From Pandoraea sputorum (GTDB taxonomy: Bacteria; Pseudomonadota; Gammaproteobacteria; Burkholderiales; Burkholderiaceae), in NCBI RefSeq assembly GCF_000814845.2, contig NZ_CP010431.2, positions 868,001 to 932,000 on the forward strand: 64,000 nt of DNA, read 5' to 3'. Shown here piece by piece: positions 25,666 through 35,845 of this stretch. The notes under the pieces are model-generated. The model saw only the letters and a program-made list of their open reading frames with translations, did not search any database and was not told where the DNA came from. A program made the translations under genes and the position numbers. How positions within the stretch are numbered: the first letter of the stretch is position 1; each line of letters starts with the position of its first letter.

Positions 25666-27071
25666 CACACGCGCCGGTGACTGGCAAACGGATGTCGCTC
25701 AGTACGCGTCTGGCGCTCGGCTTCGCACTGATGGCATTCGCGGCGATGGCTGTCGTCGGCTTCGTGCTGTACTGGAAGCTGGAGGCGCAACTGGTCGTGC
25801 GCGATGACGGTGCGCTGGTCACGCGTGTGGACCAGTTGCGCACGCTGATGCAGGACGTGGACGCACACGATCTCATCCGCGACAAGCCACATCTGTTCGC
25901 CAACATGCTCGGCAACACGGAGTCGTTGCTGGTCGTGGGCTACCCGGGGGAGCCGCCGCTCATTCAGGTCAATCCTGGGCACGCGCGTGTACCGCCGGTC
26001 ACGCCTGTCGCGCCGGACACGCCGCTCACGCTCGACGCCGTCCATCACACGCAAGCCACCGACGGTACGCCGTTCATCTATGTTGCGGCGACAGCGCACG
26101 GTGTGGCGGGGCAGCGCGATCTGCAAATCGTGTCGGGGCGTCTGATGACGCAGCGCACGCGCATGCTTGGTGACTACCGGACGCAGATTTTCCTGTTCGC
26201 CATGACGGCGGCGTGTCTGGCGGCGCTGTTCGCGTTCTGGCTGGCGCGACGCGGCATGCGTCCGCTGCGACGATTGGCGGCGCAGACGGCGTCCATTGGC
26301 GTGGGCACACTCTCCACCCGGCTCCCGCAGCGCGATACGCCTGCGGAACTGGACGTACTCGTCACGTCGATCAACGCGATGCTCGGCAGGCTTGAGCGCG
26401 GGTTCACGCAATTGCAGCAGGTCTCGGCGGATATGGCGCACGACCTGCGCACACCGATCGGTAACTTGCTCGGGCAGACGGAAGTCGGCTTAAGCCAGTC
26501 GCGCGATCCGGCGTATTACCAGCGGCTGCTCGGATCGAACTTCGAAGAGTTGCAGCGTCTCTCGAAGATGATCGACAACATGCTGTTCCTCGCGCGCGCG
26601 GAACATGCCGATCACGCCATCGATCGGCACTGGCTGTCGGTGGCGGATGAATTCGAGCGCATCGCCGATTACTTCGAGGGGTTGGCCGACGAGCGTGGTG
26701 TGCGTATCGAGCGCGATGGTGGCGGTGAAGTGATGGCCGACGCGCAACTCCTGCGTCGCGCGATGGCGAACTTGCTGGCCAACGCGGTGCGGCACGCGGA
26801 CGAGGGCAGTGTGATTCGTCTGATTGCAGAGCAGCGTGCGGGGGAAACGTGGCTGCACGTCGAGAATCGCGGTGCGACGATTGAACCGGCGCATCGCGAG
26901 CGGCTGTTCGACCGGTTTTATCGCGCCGACGCGTCGCGTCAACGCTCGTCGGAGTCCAGCGGGCTGGGGTTGTCGATCGTGCGCAGCATCATGCAGTTGC
27001 ACGGCGGCGCGTGGCGCGTGACGAGCGAGAGCGGCGTGACGCGCTTTACGCTGGTGTTCCCTAAGGGGTGA
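25662..27071 (+). CDS. Heavy-metal-type sensor histidine kinase
   Basis: A 469-residue membrane kinase: TM1 near residues 12-35, a periplasmic sensor domain of roughly 140 residues, TM2, a HAMP region ([13 protein letters not shown]), the H-box with H260 in [15 protein letters not shown], and N, G1 ([13 protein letters not shown]) ATP-binding boxes. The order and H-box wording match the CusS/CopS/IrlS class that senses periplasmic metal ions. The ATG at 25662 overlaps the regulator stop (ATGA). No metal efflux genes are in the window, so the signal is unproven. Confidence 0.9.
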   Translation: MTHAPVTGKRMSLSTRLALGFALMAFAAMAVVGFVLYWKLEAQLVVRDDGALVTRVDQLRTLMQDVDAHDLIRDKPHLFANMLGNTESLLVVGYPGEPPLIQVNPGHARVPPVTPVAPDTPLTLDAVHHTQATDGTPFIYVAATAHGVAGQRDLQIVSGRLMTQRTRMLGDYRTQIFLFAMTAACLAALFAFWLARRGMRPLRRLAAQTASIGVGTLSTRLPQRDTPAELDVLVTSINAMLGRLERGFTQLQQVSADMAHDLRTPIGNLLGQTEVGLSQSRDPAYYQRLLGSNFEELQRLSKMIDNMLFLARAEHADHAIDRHWLSVADEFERIADYFEGLADERGVRIERDGGGEVMADAQLLRRAMANLLANAVRHADEGSVIRLIAEQRAGETWLHVENRGATIEPAHRERLFDRFYRADASRQRSSESSGLGLSIVRSIMQLHGGAWRVTSESGVTRFTLVFPKG

Positions 27072-27130
27072 CACTGGTGGCGCGGCCGCCACTGTTCGCC
27101 GTCTGTCCTGTGTGCCATGTGTGCCCCGTG

Positions 27131-28015
27131 TCAGCGCATGCCGCCGTTGATGGGGAAGTCTGGCTTGGCGTCCTTGGTGGCGAGTCCCCATTTCATCATC
27201 AGCGCGTCATAGGTGCCGTCGCGCTGGAGCTTGAGCAAGGCCTGCCGCATGACGCTCGCGAGTTGCCGCCCTTTCTCGTCGACACCGAAGCCGATGCCAT
27301 AGGGCGCTTCGGCGTTGTAGTGAATGACCTTGTACTTGGCGGGAAACTTGGTCTCGTTGTAGTAGCCGACCGGCGAATCCACCCAGGCGACCTGGCTGGC
27401 GCCTGTCGATAGCGAGAGCAGCGTCATGTTCGAGTCGGGGTACGTCGCCACCGAAATGGGCCGCTTGCCGTCTTTTTGGCATTTTTCACTCAACTTGGTC
27501 GCCTTTTCCATTGAGGCCGTACCGCGCGGCAAAGCGAGTTGCATACCGCAGAGCGCATCGAGCGACGGAAGGGTGACCGCCCTTGAAGGCATGGCGACGA
27601 CCGTCATGCCCATGTCGAGGTAATCGACGAACGTCACGACTTTCTGACGCGATGAAAAGTCTGCAAGCGAGAGCAGCACATCGAAGCGGTTGGCGCCCAG
27701 ACCGGGAATGAGGGCGTCGAATGACGACTGGGCGAGCTTGACCTTCAGATCCAGCACCGCAGCCGCTGCTGAGAGCAGTTCCGGGGTGAACCCGATGATG
27801 TTGCCTTCACCGTCGACGAATTTGATCGGCGCCACATCGGGATTGACTCCCGCGGTCAGGGTGCCGCGCTCACGGTAGAACTTCGGGACTTGTGCAGCGA
27901 GTGCGGGGTCAACCTTGATGGCCGGAGGGGCGAGCGGCTCCAGCGCGTGGGCGGGACTCACGATCCCGAGCCAGGCGACGACACATGCCGTCGCGAATTT
28001 GAATTCGATCGTCAT
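27131..28015 (-). CDS. Polar amino-acid-type ABC transporter, solute-binding protein
   Basis: A 294-residue periplasmic binding protein (SBP family 3) with a signal peptide cleaved after AHA (residue 24). The domain opens GTLTAGVNPDVAPIKFVDGEGNIIGFTPELLSAAAAVL, the usual entrance to the ligand cleft, and later has RFDVLLSLADFSSRQKVV and APYGIGFGVDEKG. It is the last gene of a leftward operon with its permease and ATPase, and between them lie a flavin reductase and a flavin-dependent monooxygenase, so the ligand is probably the monooxygenase substrate or precursor. Confidence 0.87.
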   Translation of the reverse strand: MTIEFKFATACVVAWLGIVSPAHALEPLAPPAIKVDPALAAQVPKFYRERGTLTAGVNPDVAPIKFVDGEGNIIGFTPELLSAAAAVLDLKVKLAQSSFDALIPGLGANRFDVLLSLADFSSRQKVVTFVDYLDMGMTVVAMPSRAVTLPSLDALCGMQLALPRGTASMEKATKLSEKCQKDGKRPISVATYPDSNMTLLSLSTGASQVAWVDSPVGYYNETKFPAKYKVIHYNAEAPYGIGFGVDEKGRQLASVMRQALLKLQRDGTYDALMMKWGLATKDAKPDFPINGGMR

Positions 28016-28051
28016 ACGAAAACCTCTGGAAGTCGGCAGGTCGGTGGCGTA

Positions 28052-28552
28052 TCAGGCGGCTTGTTGAACGGTGCGGGCGAAATCCCGGTGATGCCAGAGC
28101 AGACAGTCGGCTGCCCCCTCGTCGTTGACGGTGGCTTGCATAATCTGGCCGACGATAATGCTATGCGTAAACCCGTCATACACGTTGGCCAGTTGGCATT
28201 CGAATACGACGACCGCGCCTGACAGTGTGGGGACGTCCAGTTCCCCGGCTTGCCAGTGCGCAGGGTCGAAGCGCTCGGGGCCGCGCAACGAAGTGAAGCG
28301 CTTCGCCACCGCCAGCTGTTCTGCTGACAACAGATTGACGGCAAAGCGCCGTGTCCGAAGGATGACGTCATGCGCCGACGCTGTCTTGTTCACGCATACG
28401 AGGATCGTGGCCGGATCGGCAGACAGGCTGCACACTGAAGTTGCGATTAGACCGGACGGCACACGTTCTTCATATGTGGTCACCGCCGTGATGCCGCTGG
28501 CGAAGCACGTCATGGCGTGTCGAAAGACGTCGGAGGAAACTTGGTCGTTCAT
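28052..28552 (-). CDS. Flavin reductase domain protein
   Basis: A 166-residue split-barrel flavin reductase (HpaC/NtaB type): FRHAMTCFASGITAVTTYEE at the N-terminus, GLIATSVCSLSADPATILVCVN in the core and RFAVNLLSAEQ. It should supply reduced FMN to the adjacent LLM monooxygenase. The ATG at 28552 follows AGAGG; an upstream in-frame extension is not supported. The domain lacks a separate NAD(P)H domain, as usual. Confidence 0.87.
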   Translation of the reverse strand: MNDQVSSDVFRHAMTCFASGITAVTTYEERVPSGLIATSVCSLSADPATILVCVNKTASAHDVILRTRRFAVNLLSAEQLAVAKRFTSLRGPERFDPAHWQAGELDVPTLSGAVVVFECQLANVYDGFTHSIIVGQIMQATVNDEGAADCLLWHHRDFARTVQQAA

Positions 28553-28630
28553 ACGGATACCTCTTGAGTTCTGATGAAGCGCGCGACATGCACGGCAAGT
28601 CCGGGCCGCACACATCGCGCCGGATCGCCT

Positions 28631-29947
28631 TCAACCGCCAAATGACAGTGCGCCGAGTCCGAGATTGCCTCGTAGCGTTTGTGCCGTGTACTCGGTTCGG
28701 AATAGGCCGCGACGACGCAGTTCGGGAAGAATGAATTCGATGAAGTCGTCAAGACCGCCGGGAAGCGTCGCTGGACATAGATTGAAGCCGTCAGCGGCAC
28801 CTTCGCGGAACCACGATTCCATATCGTCCACGATGTCCTGCGCCGTGCCGATCAACTGGCGGCCGCCCGATGCGCGAATCTTGTAGAGCTGGCGAATCGT
28901 GAGGTTGTCGCGCCGGGCCATCTCCAGCAATCCATTGCCGATGCTGCTGACGGGACCGGCGCTAGTGGCGGGTACCGGGCCATCGAGGTCGTAGCCGGAG
29001 AGGTCGCCGAGCACGCTGTAGAGAATCGACAAACCGCTTAGCGGGTCGATCAGCTCCTGCAACTGATCGAACTTGTCTTGCGCCTCCTGCCGTGTGCGGC
29101 CCACGTACGGCGTAAGCCCCGGCATGATCAGGAGTTGGTCCGGCGTGCGACCGTATTTTGCGAGACGGCCTTTCAAATCGTCGTAATATGCCTTGGCCGA
29201 CTGAATGTCGAACGATGCGCTGTACACCACGTCGGCGTTTTTCGCGGCAATCTCTCGCCCGGCGTCAGCGGCGCCGGCCTGAACGATGATCGGGCGGCCC
29301 TGCGGCGTGCGTGCCGAATTCAGCGGACCGCGCACCTTGAAATGTTTGCCCTTGTGGTGCGGGACGTGCAACTTGCTCTCGTCGTAGAAGATGCCGCTGG
29401 CCTTGTCGCGGATAAAGGCGTCGTCTTCCCAGCTATCCCAGAGCTTCTTGACGACGTCCACGAATTCGTCGGCACGCTCGTATCGTTCCTCGTAGCCCAG
29501 GTGTTCGTCGCGGTTGAAGTTCCACGCTTCTTGCTGAGACCACGACGTGACTACGTTCCAGCCTGCGCGTCCGGCGCTGATGTGATCGATCGAGGCGTAC
29601 TTTCGTGCGATATGGAACGGCTCGTTATAGGTCGTCGAAGCGGTCCCCACGAGGCCGATATGCTTTGTGCAGGCGCCGATCGCCGCGAGCAGCGTCAAAG
29701 GTTCGAGTTCGGCGTTTTTTGCATCGCGTGACGCCGATCCCGGGGGCGTATCGGAGGCCCGCACGCCAACACCGTCCGCAAAGAAGATCATGTCGAATTT
29801 CGCCGCTTCGGCCTTGCGCGCACTCTCAAGAAAGTAGTGAAAGTCGATTGCGCCGTCGGCAGGAACATCGGGATGCCGCCACGCCGCCATGTGATAGCCC
29901 AGATAGCGCATCGAGACACCCAGTCTCATCATTCCGTCGTTTGACAT
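28631..29947 (-). CDS. LLM-class FMNH2-dependent monooxygenase (NtaA/SnaA/DszA type)
   Basis: A 438-residue luciferase-like barrel. Typical parts are FFADGVGVRA, LAAIGACTKHIGLVGTASTTYNEPFHIARKYASIDHISAGRAGWNVVTS in sequence, the FKVRGPLNSARTPQGRPIIVQAG block and a DFIEFILPELRRRG C-terminus. These enzymes oxidise C-S or C-N bonds of amino-acid-like or sulfonated compounds using FMNH2 from a partner reductase, here the next gene. In Bacillus the related YxeK and YtnJ sit beside amino-acid ABC transporters for sulfur compounds, an arrangement mirrored here. Confidence 0.88.
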   Translation of the reverse strand: MSNDGMMRLGVSMRYLGYHMAAWRHPDVPADGAIDFHYFLESARKAEAAKFDMIFFADGVGVRASDTPPGSASRDAKNAELEPLTLLAAIGACTKHIGLVGTASTTYNEPFHIARKYASIDHISAGRAGWNVVTSWSQQEAWNFNRDEHLGYEERYERADEFVDVVKKLWDSWEDDAFIRDKASGIFYDESKLHVPHHKGKHFKVRGPLNSARTPQGRPIIVQAGAADAGREIAAKNADVVYSASFDIQSAKAYYDDLKGRLAKYGRTPDQLLIMPGLTPYVGRTRQEAQDKFDQLQELIDPLSGLSILYSVLGDLSGYDLDGPVPATSAGPVSSIGNGLLEMARRDNLTIRQLYKIRASGGRQLIGTAQDIVDDMESWFREGAADGFNLCPATLPGGLDDFIEFILPELRRRGLFRTEYTAQTLRGNLGLGALSFGG

Positions 29948-30019
29948 TTCGAATCCTGTTTAATCGAGTGTGATGGAGGGGGCGTGTCGCATGAGCGTCG
30001 CGGGCACCCCTCGCCGGAC

Positions 30020-30820
30020 TTATGCGCGAGCGTTCGCGAGAAAGCGTTGGCTTCGCGCTGTGCCGCCGCCCCGGAAGATGTGGTCGGGCGAGCCTTGATC
30101 GACGATGCGGCCACCGTCCATGAATACGACGTGGTTCGAGACCTTTCGGGCGAATTCCATTTCATGGGTGACAACCACCATCGTGGTGCCGGTGCTGGCC
30201 AATTCCTTCATAACGTCGAGCACCTCCTGAACCAGTTCCGGGTCGAGGGCGCTGGTCGGTTCGTCGAACAACATGACCTCCGGCTCCATCGCCAGCGCCC
30301 GGGCGATAGCGACTCTCTGCTTCTGTCCACCGGAGAGTTGCGACGGATAGTGATTCATCTTGTCGGACAGGCCGACGCGGGCGAGCAGCGACTTGCCACG
30401 CTCGACGACGTCTTTACGTGCGGCGCCGCCGACGATGCGCGGCCCGGAAAGCACGTTGTCAAGCACCGTGTAATGGGGAAAGAGATGAAACCCCTGGAAC
30501 ACCATGCCGAAGTACCGGCGCTGTCGGTCCAGTTCCTTCTTTGGCAACCTGATGCAACGTGTGCCGCGCATCTCGCTGCCGAGCACTTCGCCGTTGAACG
30601 TCACGACGCCGGAGTCGATCAGATCGAGCATGTTGATGCAACGAAGCAGGGTGCTCTTGCCCGATCCGGAGGGACCGATGATGGCAACGACGTCGCCGCG
30701 ATACAGATTGAAGTCGATGCCGTGCAGCGCGGTAAACGCGCCGAACTGCTTCGTCACGTTACGCATTTGCAGCAACGGCGGCTGAGCTTGCAGATGAAGG
30801 GCGTCATGGAGAGAGTTCAT
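30020..30820 (-). CDS. Polar amino-acid-type ABC transporter ATPase
   Basis: A 266-residue ABC ATPase of the GlnQ/HisP group: Walker [11 protein letters not shown]-loop [19 protein letters not shown], signature LSGGQKQR, Walker [13 protein letters not shown] and H-loop [10 protein letters not shown]. The start at 30820 shares its A with the permease stop codon (TGATG), so the two proteins are made together. It energises uptake by the solute-binding protein encoded downstream. Confidence 0.92.
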   Translation of the reverse strand: MNSLHDALHLQAQPPLLQMRNVTKQFGAFTALHGIDFNLYRGDVVAIIGPSGSGKSTLLRCINMLDLIDSGVVTFNGEVLGSEMRGTRCIRLPKKELDRQRRYFGMVFQGFHLFPHYTVLDNVLSGPRIVGGAARKDVVERGKSLLARVGLSDKMNHYPSQLSGGQKQRVAIARALAMEPEVMLFDEPTSALDPELVQEVLDVMKELASTGTTMVVVTHEMEFARKVSNHVVFMDGGRIVDQGSPDHIFRGGGTARSQRFLANARA

Positions 30821-31716
30821 CACGGGTGGACTCCTTTGCCGAAGCGCTTTTCGAGCAGGAGCTGCCCGCACATGGCGAGGCTGGTCAGGAATAGGTACCA
30901 GAGGCAGGCGACGGTTAACAGCGGAATGGTTTCGAAGGTCGTCGAATAGATCAGTTGGACGGTCGTCAGGAGTTCAACGTAACCGATGACCGAGGCCAGC
31001 GACGTGTTCTTGAACATCGTGATGAGCTCGTTGGCCAGCGGCGGGATGATGACGCGAACCGCCTGCGGAATGACGACGTGCCACATCATCCGCATGTCGC
31101 TCATGCCCATCGCTTTGCAGGCTTCGCGTTGTCCCTTGTCGACGGCACCGAGGCCGCTTCGAAAAATCTCCGCACTGTGGCTGCCGAGATAGATCGCCAG
31201 CCCGATCGTGGCGGCGCTTAGCCGCGAGATCACGTTGCTGGTATCGATGTCGAACAGGTTCAGGTTCAGAAACGGTATCGGCAGATAGAGGCGAGGTACG
31301 AGCGCCGAGATAAAAAACAGGAACAACAGCATCGCCAGCGTCGGCGTCGCACGAATGATCCAGATGTAGGCGAACGCCGCGCCGCGCAATACCGGATTGG
31401 CGGACATGCGGCACGCCGCCACGATGGCGCCGAGCACGAGGCCGAGTGCACTGGCAAATGCCGTGAGGATCAGTGTGTTTCCAAGGCCCGCGAGTACGCG
31501 GGCGTTGAATAGGTAATGGGCGACGACGTCCCACTGCCAGCGCGGGTTGTCGATGAACCATTGGTAGAAAAGAATCAGGGCGATGCCGAACAATCCGTAC
31601 CAAAGCCAGTCCGATTTCTTCGGGCGCGGATATATACGCAGGTCTGGCGCGGGCGTGGGTGAGATGTCGTCACGCGTCGCCGGGGGCGGGAGCGTGTACG
31701 CAGTTTCGTTGCTCAT
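30820..31716 (-). CDS. Polar amino-acid-type ABC transporter permease
   Basis: A 298-residue permease of the HisMQ type with about five membrane segments and the coupling loop [20 protein letters not shown]. It forms the membrane channel of the transporter, probably as a homodimer because only one permease gene is present. Start uncertain: ATG at 31716 has GGAGG 12 bases upstream; ATG at 31728 directly abuts that site. A Pro-rich 45-residue cytoplasmic stretch precedes TM1. First gene of the leftward operon. Confidence 0.88.
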   Translation of the reverse strand: MSNETAYTLPPPATRDDISPTPAPDLRIYPRPKKSDWLWYGLFGIALILFYQWFIDNPRWQWDVVAHYLFNARVLAGLGNTLILTAFASALGLVLGAIVAACRMSANPVLRGAAFAYIWIIRATPTLAMLLFLFFISALVPRLYLPIPFLNLNLFDIDTSNVISRLSAATIGLAIYLGSHSAEIFRSGLGAVDKGQREACKAMGMSDMRMMWHVVIPQAVRVIIPPLANELITMFKNTSLASVIGYVELLTTVQLIYSTTFETIPLLTVACLWYLFLTSLAMCGQLLLEKRFGKGVHP

Positions 31717-31741
31717 AAGGTGAGTCATCCTCCGAATGATT

Positions 31742-31814
31742 GGGGTAAACCCCCTTTCCAACACATATCGTTATTGCCGATGATCCCCGCGTACAACCAA
31801 ATGAAATTGGGGAT
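31742..31814. promoter_or_regulatory. Candidate LysR operators in the divergent region
   Basis: Between the permease and the divergent LysR gene are GGGGT-AA-ACCCC at 31742-31753 and an ATCCCC (31783-31788) / GGGGAT (31809-31814) inverted pair. The region is AT-rich towards the LysR start. One of these is likely the regulator's recognition site; I cannot say which. Confidence 0.35.
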
Positions 31815-31896
31815 ATCGGAAGAGTAGAAAGTCAAAATCTGCTTGTGAAATGCTTTTTTTTTGCAAATCGATAATGTTTTGTTATTGGATGCCCAC

Positions 31897-32808
31897 GTGA
31901 AACTCCGCCAACTCGAAGCCTTTCGCGCCGTGATGCTGCATCAGACGGTGACGCTCGCCAGCGAGATGCTGCACATTTCGCAGCCCGCGACCACACGGTT
32001 GATCGCTGATCTGGAGCGGTCGCTGAAATTCACATTGTTCGAACGGGTTAAGGGACGGCTGTATCCGACGGTGGAAGCCCGCGCCTTGTACGAAGAGGTA
32101 CAGCGTTCGCTAGTCGGCGTCGACCGGATCGCGCGGGCGGCCGACGAGATCCGGAACATGCAGCGGGGCACGCTTCATGTTGCGGCGGCACCCGCGCTGG
32201 CGCTTTCCTTCATGCCGCATGCGATTGCGGATTACCTGAAGACGCGACCGGAGGCACATGTGTCGATGGTCATGCACTCAACGCGCTCCATCGTCGACAT
32301 GGTCATGGGGCAACGCTGCGATGTGGGCTTCGCCCGGCTGTCGCTGAGTCATCCGACGGCGAATGCCTCGCGACTTGTCGCGGCCAAGATGATCTGTGCG
32401 TTGCCTGCGGGACATCGACTTTGCGAGCGCGACGTCGTAGGGCCGAGCGATCTCGACGGCGAGCGATTTGTCGCGCACCCACGCAGCGTGGAGGCGCGAT
32501 TGCAGATCGATGCATTGCTCGCGTCGCACGGCGTGGAAGTCAAAATGCAGATGGAGAGTCAGATTTCGTACGCCATCTGCTCATTTGTCGAAGCGGGGGC
32601 TGGCGTTGCACTGATCGACGCGTTCAGTGCGTGGAGCTACCGTGGCACCGGCGTGGTGTTCAAGCGTTTCGAGCCAGCCATATTCACCGACACTTCAGTG
32701 CTGACGCCTTCGCAGCGTCCAGTGCCGCTGTTGCTCAATTCGTTTGTGGAGCATGTGCGGGCGTTTGCACGTGAGAAACTGGGCGACGGAAATCTTGCCG
32801 GTGCATAG
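31897..32808 (+). CDS. LysR-family regulator of the ABC/monooxygenase operon
   Basis: A 303-residue LysR protein: winged helix at 1-60 (LRQLEAFRAVMLHQTVTLASEMLHISQPATTRLIADLERSLKFTLFERV), then the periplasmic-binding-type effector domain. I choose the GTG at 31897 because the HTH begins directly there; a TTG at 31861 would add 12 unusual residues. Divergent placement makes it the probable controller of the permease-ATPase-monooxygenase-reductase-binding protein operon. The HTH is closest in wording to NocR/OccR-like regulators of amino acid derivative catabolism (impression only). Confidence 0.88.
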   Translation: MKLRQLEAFRAVMLHQTVTLASEMLHISQPATTRLIADLERSLKFTLFERVKGRLYPTVEARALYEEVQRSLVGVDRIARAADEIRNMQRGTLHVAAAPALALSFMPHAIADYLKTRPEAHVSMVMHSTRSIVDMVMGQRCDVGFARLSLSHPTANASRLVAAKMICALPAGHRLCERDVVGPSDLDGERFVAHPRSVEARLQIDALLASHGVEVKMQMESQISYAICSFVEAGAGVALIDAFSAWSYRGTGVVFKRFEPAIFTDTSVLTPSQRPVPLLLNSFVEHVRAFAREKLGDGNLAGA

Positions 32809-32932
32809 CGGCTGCCGGTCGCGGCGGACCGGCGATGATCTGCGTAAACCGTCTGAGCGACGCCGCTACGCAAATCCGCATTCCGTATAATCCCGCGCTG
32901 GCCACTTACCCGTCCTCGACGCAGGAAACCGC

Positions 32933-33841
32933 ATGAATAGCAGGAACAAGGCGACACTCATTGGACTGAGCGCAGTGGTGCTCTGGGCGTCGATTGTGGC
33001 GCTGATTCGCGGCGTGAGCGAAAGCCTCGGCGCGACCGGCGGTGCGGCGGCGATTTACTCGGTGGCGTCGCTGTTTCTTGTGCTGACGGTCGGCTTCCCG
33101 AAGCTCAGCACGTTCCCGCGTCGCTATCTGGTGTGGGGCGGTTTGCTGTTCGTCGCCTATGAACTGTGTCTGTCGCTGTCCATCGGCTACGCGAATACGG
33201 CGCGTCAGGCGATTGAAGTCGGTATGGTGAATTACCTATGGCCGACGTTCACACTAGTTTCCGCCATTCTCTTCAACAAGCAGCGCGCGAACTGGCTGGT
33301 CGTGCCCGGTTTTGTGTTGTCGATGCTTGGCATCTGCTGGGTACTCGGTGGCGATCAGGGGCTCGATCTGCCCGGCATGCTCGTCAACATTGCCGATAAC
33401 CCGTTGAGTTACGGACTGGCCTTCGTCGGCGCGATTATCTGGGCGGGGTATTGCACCGTGACAGCGCGAATTGCAGAGGGCAAGAATGGTGTGACGCCGT
33501 TCTTCATGCTCGTGGCCGTTGCGCTCTGGATCAAGTATTTCGCTGGTGGCGGTGGCGCGATGTCGCTGGATCTGCACTCAGGCGTTTATCTCGTGCTGGC
33601 CGCCGCCGCGATGGGCTTTGGTTACGCGGCGTGGAACGTGGGCATCCTGCGCGGCAATGTGACGATCCTCGTCGGCGCGTCGTATTTCATCCCCGTGCTG
33701 TCTGCGGCGCTGGCCGCGCTGCTACTGCGCACGCCGCTGTCCGCACCCTTCTGGCAGGGCGCGTGCATGGTCTGCGGCGGGTCGATCCTGTGCTGGCGGG
33801 CGACACGCACCGGGAAGGCGCGCGTCGCTACGTCGTCATGA
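32933..33841 (+). CDS. yddG: Aromatic amino acid exporter YddG (DMT superfamily)
   Basis: A 302-residue 10-TM drug/metabolite transporter closely following E. coli YddG: KATLIGLSAVVLWASIVALIRG, GGAAAIYSVASL, QAIEVGMVNYLWPTFT, CWVLGGDQGL, and the C-terminal YAAWNVGILRGNVTILVGASYFIPVLS. YddG exports phenylalanine, tyrosine, tryptophan and paraquat-like compounds. Monocistronic, convergent with the Old Yellow Enzyme gene. Confidence 0.92.
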   Translation: MNSRNKATLIGLSAVVLWASIVALIRGVSESLGATGGAAAIYSVASLFLVLTVGFPKLSTFPRRYLVWGGLLFVAYELCLSLSIGYANTARQAIEVGMVNYLWPTFTLVSAILFNKQRANWLVVPGFVLSMLGICWVLGGDQGLDLPGMLVNIADNPLSYGLAFVGAIIWAGYCTVTARIAEGKNGVTPFFMLVAVALWIKYFAGGGGAMSLDLHSGVYLVLAAAAMGFGYAAWNVGILRGNVTILVGASYFIPVLSAALAALLLRTPLSAPFWQGACMVCGGSILCWRATRTGKARVATSS

Positions 33842-33856
33842 CGTCCGCCAGGCCGC

Positions 33857-34972
33857 TCAGGCGGCCTCTTTGACCATCGTCGGATAATCGGTCAGGCCGC
33901 GAGCACCGCCACCGAACAACGTGTCGCGATGATGCAAGGCCAGCGGGGCACCGACGCGCAGGCGCTCCGTCAGGTCCGGATTGGCCACGAACGGACGACC
34001 GAAGCCGATGAGATCGGCCCATCCTCCCGACACGGCGTCACGCGCACGCTCTGCCGTGTAGCCGCCCGCGTAAATCAGCACACCCGGGTACACCGCGCGC
34101 AACTTCAGCTTGAATTCCACCGGCATCACCGGCGCATCGTCCCAGTCGGCTTCTGCGATGTGGATGTAGCCAACGCCGAGTTCGCCCAGCAGCTTGGCCG
34201 CGGCGAGGTAAGTCGTTTCCGGATCGTCGTCGACGCAGCCGTTGAGCGTGGTCAGCGGCGCAAGACGGATGCCGACGCGCTTCGCGTCGCCCACGCCCTC
34301 GATCAGTGCCTCAGTCACTTCGCGCAGGAAACGTAGACGGTTTTCCAGCGTGCCGCCGTAAGCGTCGGTCCGCGTGTTGGCGTTCGAATCGATGAACTGA
34401 TTCACGAGATAGCCGTTAGCGCCGTGCAATTCCACGCCATCGAAACCCGCTTCGATGGCGTTGCGCGCTGCCGCACGGTACTGGTCGACGATCTCGCCGA
34501 TTTCCTTGATGCTCAGCGCGCGCGGTGCCGATGCCTGCACAAAGCCCGGCGTCGTGCCGTCTTCGCCAGCGATGAAGACGTTCACCCCTTCGGCCTGAAT
34601 CGGCGACGACGACACGGGCTGACGGCCGCCGAGCAGGCTCGTGTGGCTCAGTCGGCCCACGTGCCACAGTTGCGCGAAGATATGACCGCCCGCGGCATAC
34701 ACGGCCTCGGTTACGGTACGCCACCCGGCGACCTGCGCGGGCGAATGAATGCCGGGCGTCCACGCATAGCCTTTGCCGAGCGGCGCGATGTACGTGCCTT
34801 CGCTGACGATCAGACCGGCACCGGCGCGTTGCGCGTAGTACTCGGCCATCAGAGCGTTGGGGACATCGCCGGGCTGGCTCGCACGCGAGCGGGTCATGGG
34901 CGGCATCACGATACGGTTCGGCAGCGTGATCGCGCCGAGTTGCAGCGGTTGAAACAGAGGGTCCTGAGTCAT
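33857..34972 (-). CDS. nemA: Old Yellow Enzyme family alkene reductase (NemA-like)
   Basis: A 371-residue FMN-dependent NAD(P)H oxidoreductase. It opens LFQPLQLGAITLPNRIVMPPMTRSRA, has the substrate-orienting VELHGANGYLVNQFIDSNANTRTDAYGG in two consecutive segments, and ends with FGRPFVANPDL. NemA-type enzymes reduce N-ethylmaleimide, nitrate esters and alpha,beta-unsaturated carbonyls. The ATG at 34972 is preferred over an upstream in-frame ATG. It sits next to dkgB on the same strand, together forming an electrophile-detoxifying pair. Confidence 0.9.
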   Translation of the reverse strand: MTQDPLFQPLQLGAITLPNRIVMPPMTRSRASQPGDVPNALMAEYYAQRAGAGLIVSEGTYIAPLGKGYAWTPGIHSPAQVAGWRTVTEAVYAAGGHIFAQLWHVGRLSHTSLLGGRQPVSSSPIQAEGVNVFIAGEDGTTPGFVQASAPRALSIKEIGEIVDQYRAAARNAIEAGFDGVELHGANGYLVNQFIDSNANTRTDAYGGTLENRLRFLREVTEALIEGVGDAKRVGIRLAPLTTLNGCVDDDPETTYLAAAKLLGELGVGYIHIAEADWDDAPVMPVEFKLKLRAVYPGVLIYAGGYTAERARDAVSGGWADLIGFGRPFVANPDLTERLRVGAPLALHHRDTLFGGGARGLTDYPTMVKEAA

Positions 34973-35035
34973 GATGTGTGCAGTGTTGTCGTCGCTGCCC
35001 GCAGGCAACGACTTAAAGGTTCGATAGGAAGGGAA

Positions 35036-35845
35036 TCAGTCGTCCCACTTTGCGGCGAGTCCGTCCGGGCTGACTTCGCGAGCGTTGCGGTCGAGCGCGG
35101 CGATCTGCGCCATGTCGTCGGCCGTCAGACGCAGTGTTTGCGCCAGCAGATTGCTCGCCAGATTTTCACGTTTGGTCGACGACGGAATCACCGAGAAACC
35201 GCGTTGCAGCGCCCAGGCGAGCACCACTTGCGCGGGCGTGGCCTGATGGCGTTGCGCGATCTTGCCGATGACGGCATCTCCCAGCACCTTGCCGTAAGCG
35301 AGCGTCATGTACGACGTGACGTGGATGCCCTGTTCCTCAAGGAAGCCCACAAGCTTCGGCGTTTGCAGATACGGGCTCAGTTCGATCTGGTTCGTCGCGA
35401 TGGCGTCTTTGCCCACGGCGGCCATCGCCTGCTTCGTCAACGCGATGTTGAAGTTCGAGATGCCGATCTGACGCGTCAGGCCTTTGGCCTTCGCGTCGGC
35501 CAGCGCCGTCATGAACTCGTCGAGCGACACGCCATTGTCCGGCGCGGGCCAGTGGATCAGCGTGAGGTCGACGTAGTCGGTGCGAAGCTTCGTGAGGCTG
35601 TCTTCGAGGCTGGCGGCGAGCTTGCCCTTGGCATAGTTATCGACCCAGATTTTCGTCGTGAGGAAAAGATCGTCGCGAGCGACGCCGGACTCGGCAATCG
35701 CCTGACCGACTTCGGCTTCGTTGCCGTAGATCTGTGCGGTGTCGATCGCGCGATAGCCCAGTTCAAGGCCGGTACGAACGGAATCGATGACAACCTGGTC
35801 CTTGAGGCGGAACGTGCCGAGACCGAAAGCGGGAATGTGGCTCAT
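35036..35845 (-). CDS. dkgB: 2,5-diketo-D-gluconate reductase B / methylglyoxal reductase
   Basis: A 269-residue aldo-keto reductase almost colinear with E. coli Dkg[30 protein letters not shown] with the catalytic Asp and Tyr, the Lys in TTKIW, His in LIHWPAP, and [15 protein letters not shown] for NADPH binding. It reduces methylglyoxal and 2,5-diketogluconate. ATG at 35845 follows GGAGC. 63 bp upstream of nemA on the same strand, likely co-transcribed. Confidence 0.93.
   Translation of the reverse strand: MSHIPAFGLGTFRLKDQVVIDSVRTGLELGYRAIDTAQIYGNEAEVGQAIAESGVARDDLFLTTKIWVDNYAKGKLAASLEDSLTKLRTDYVDLTLIHWPAPDNGVSLDEFMTALADAKAKGLTRQIGISNFNIALTKQAMAAVGKDAIATNQIELSPYLQTPKLVGFLEEQGIHVTSYMTLAYGKVLGDAVIGKIAQRHQATPAQVVLAWALQRGFSVIPSSTKRENLASNLLAQTLRLTADDMAQIAALDRNAREVSPDGLAAKWDD

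Noticed and set aside
28631..29947. Assignment of the monooxygenase operon to S-(2-succino)cysteine breakdown
   Set aside because: The N-acetyltransferase and deacetylase that define that pathway are not in the operon; similarity is limited to the transporter-LLM enzyme pairing.
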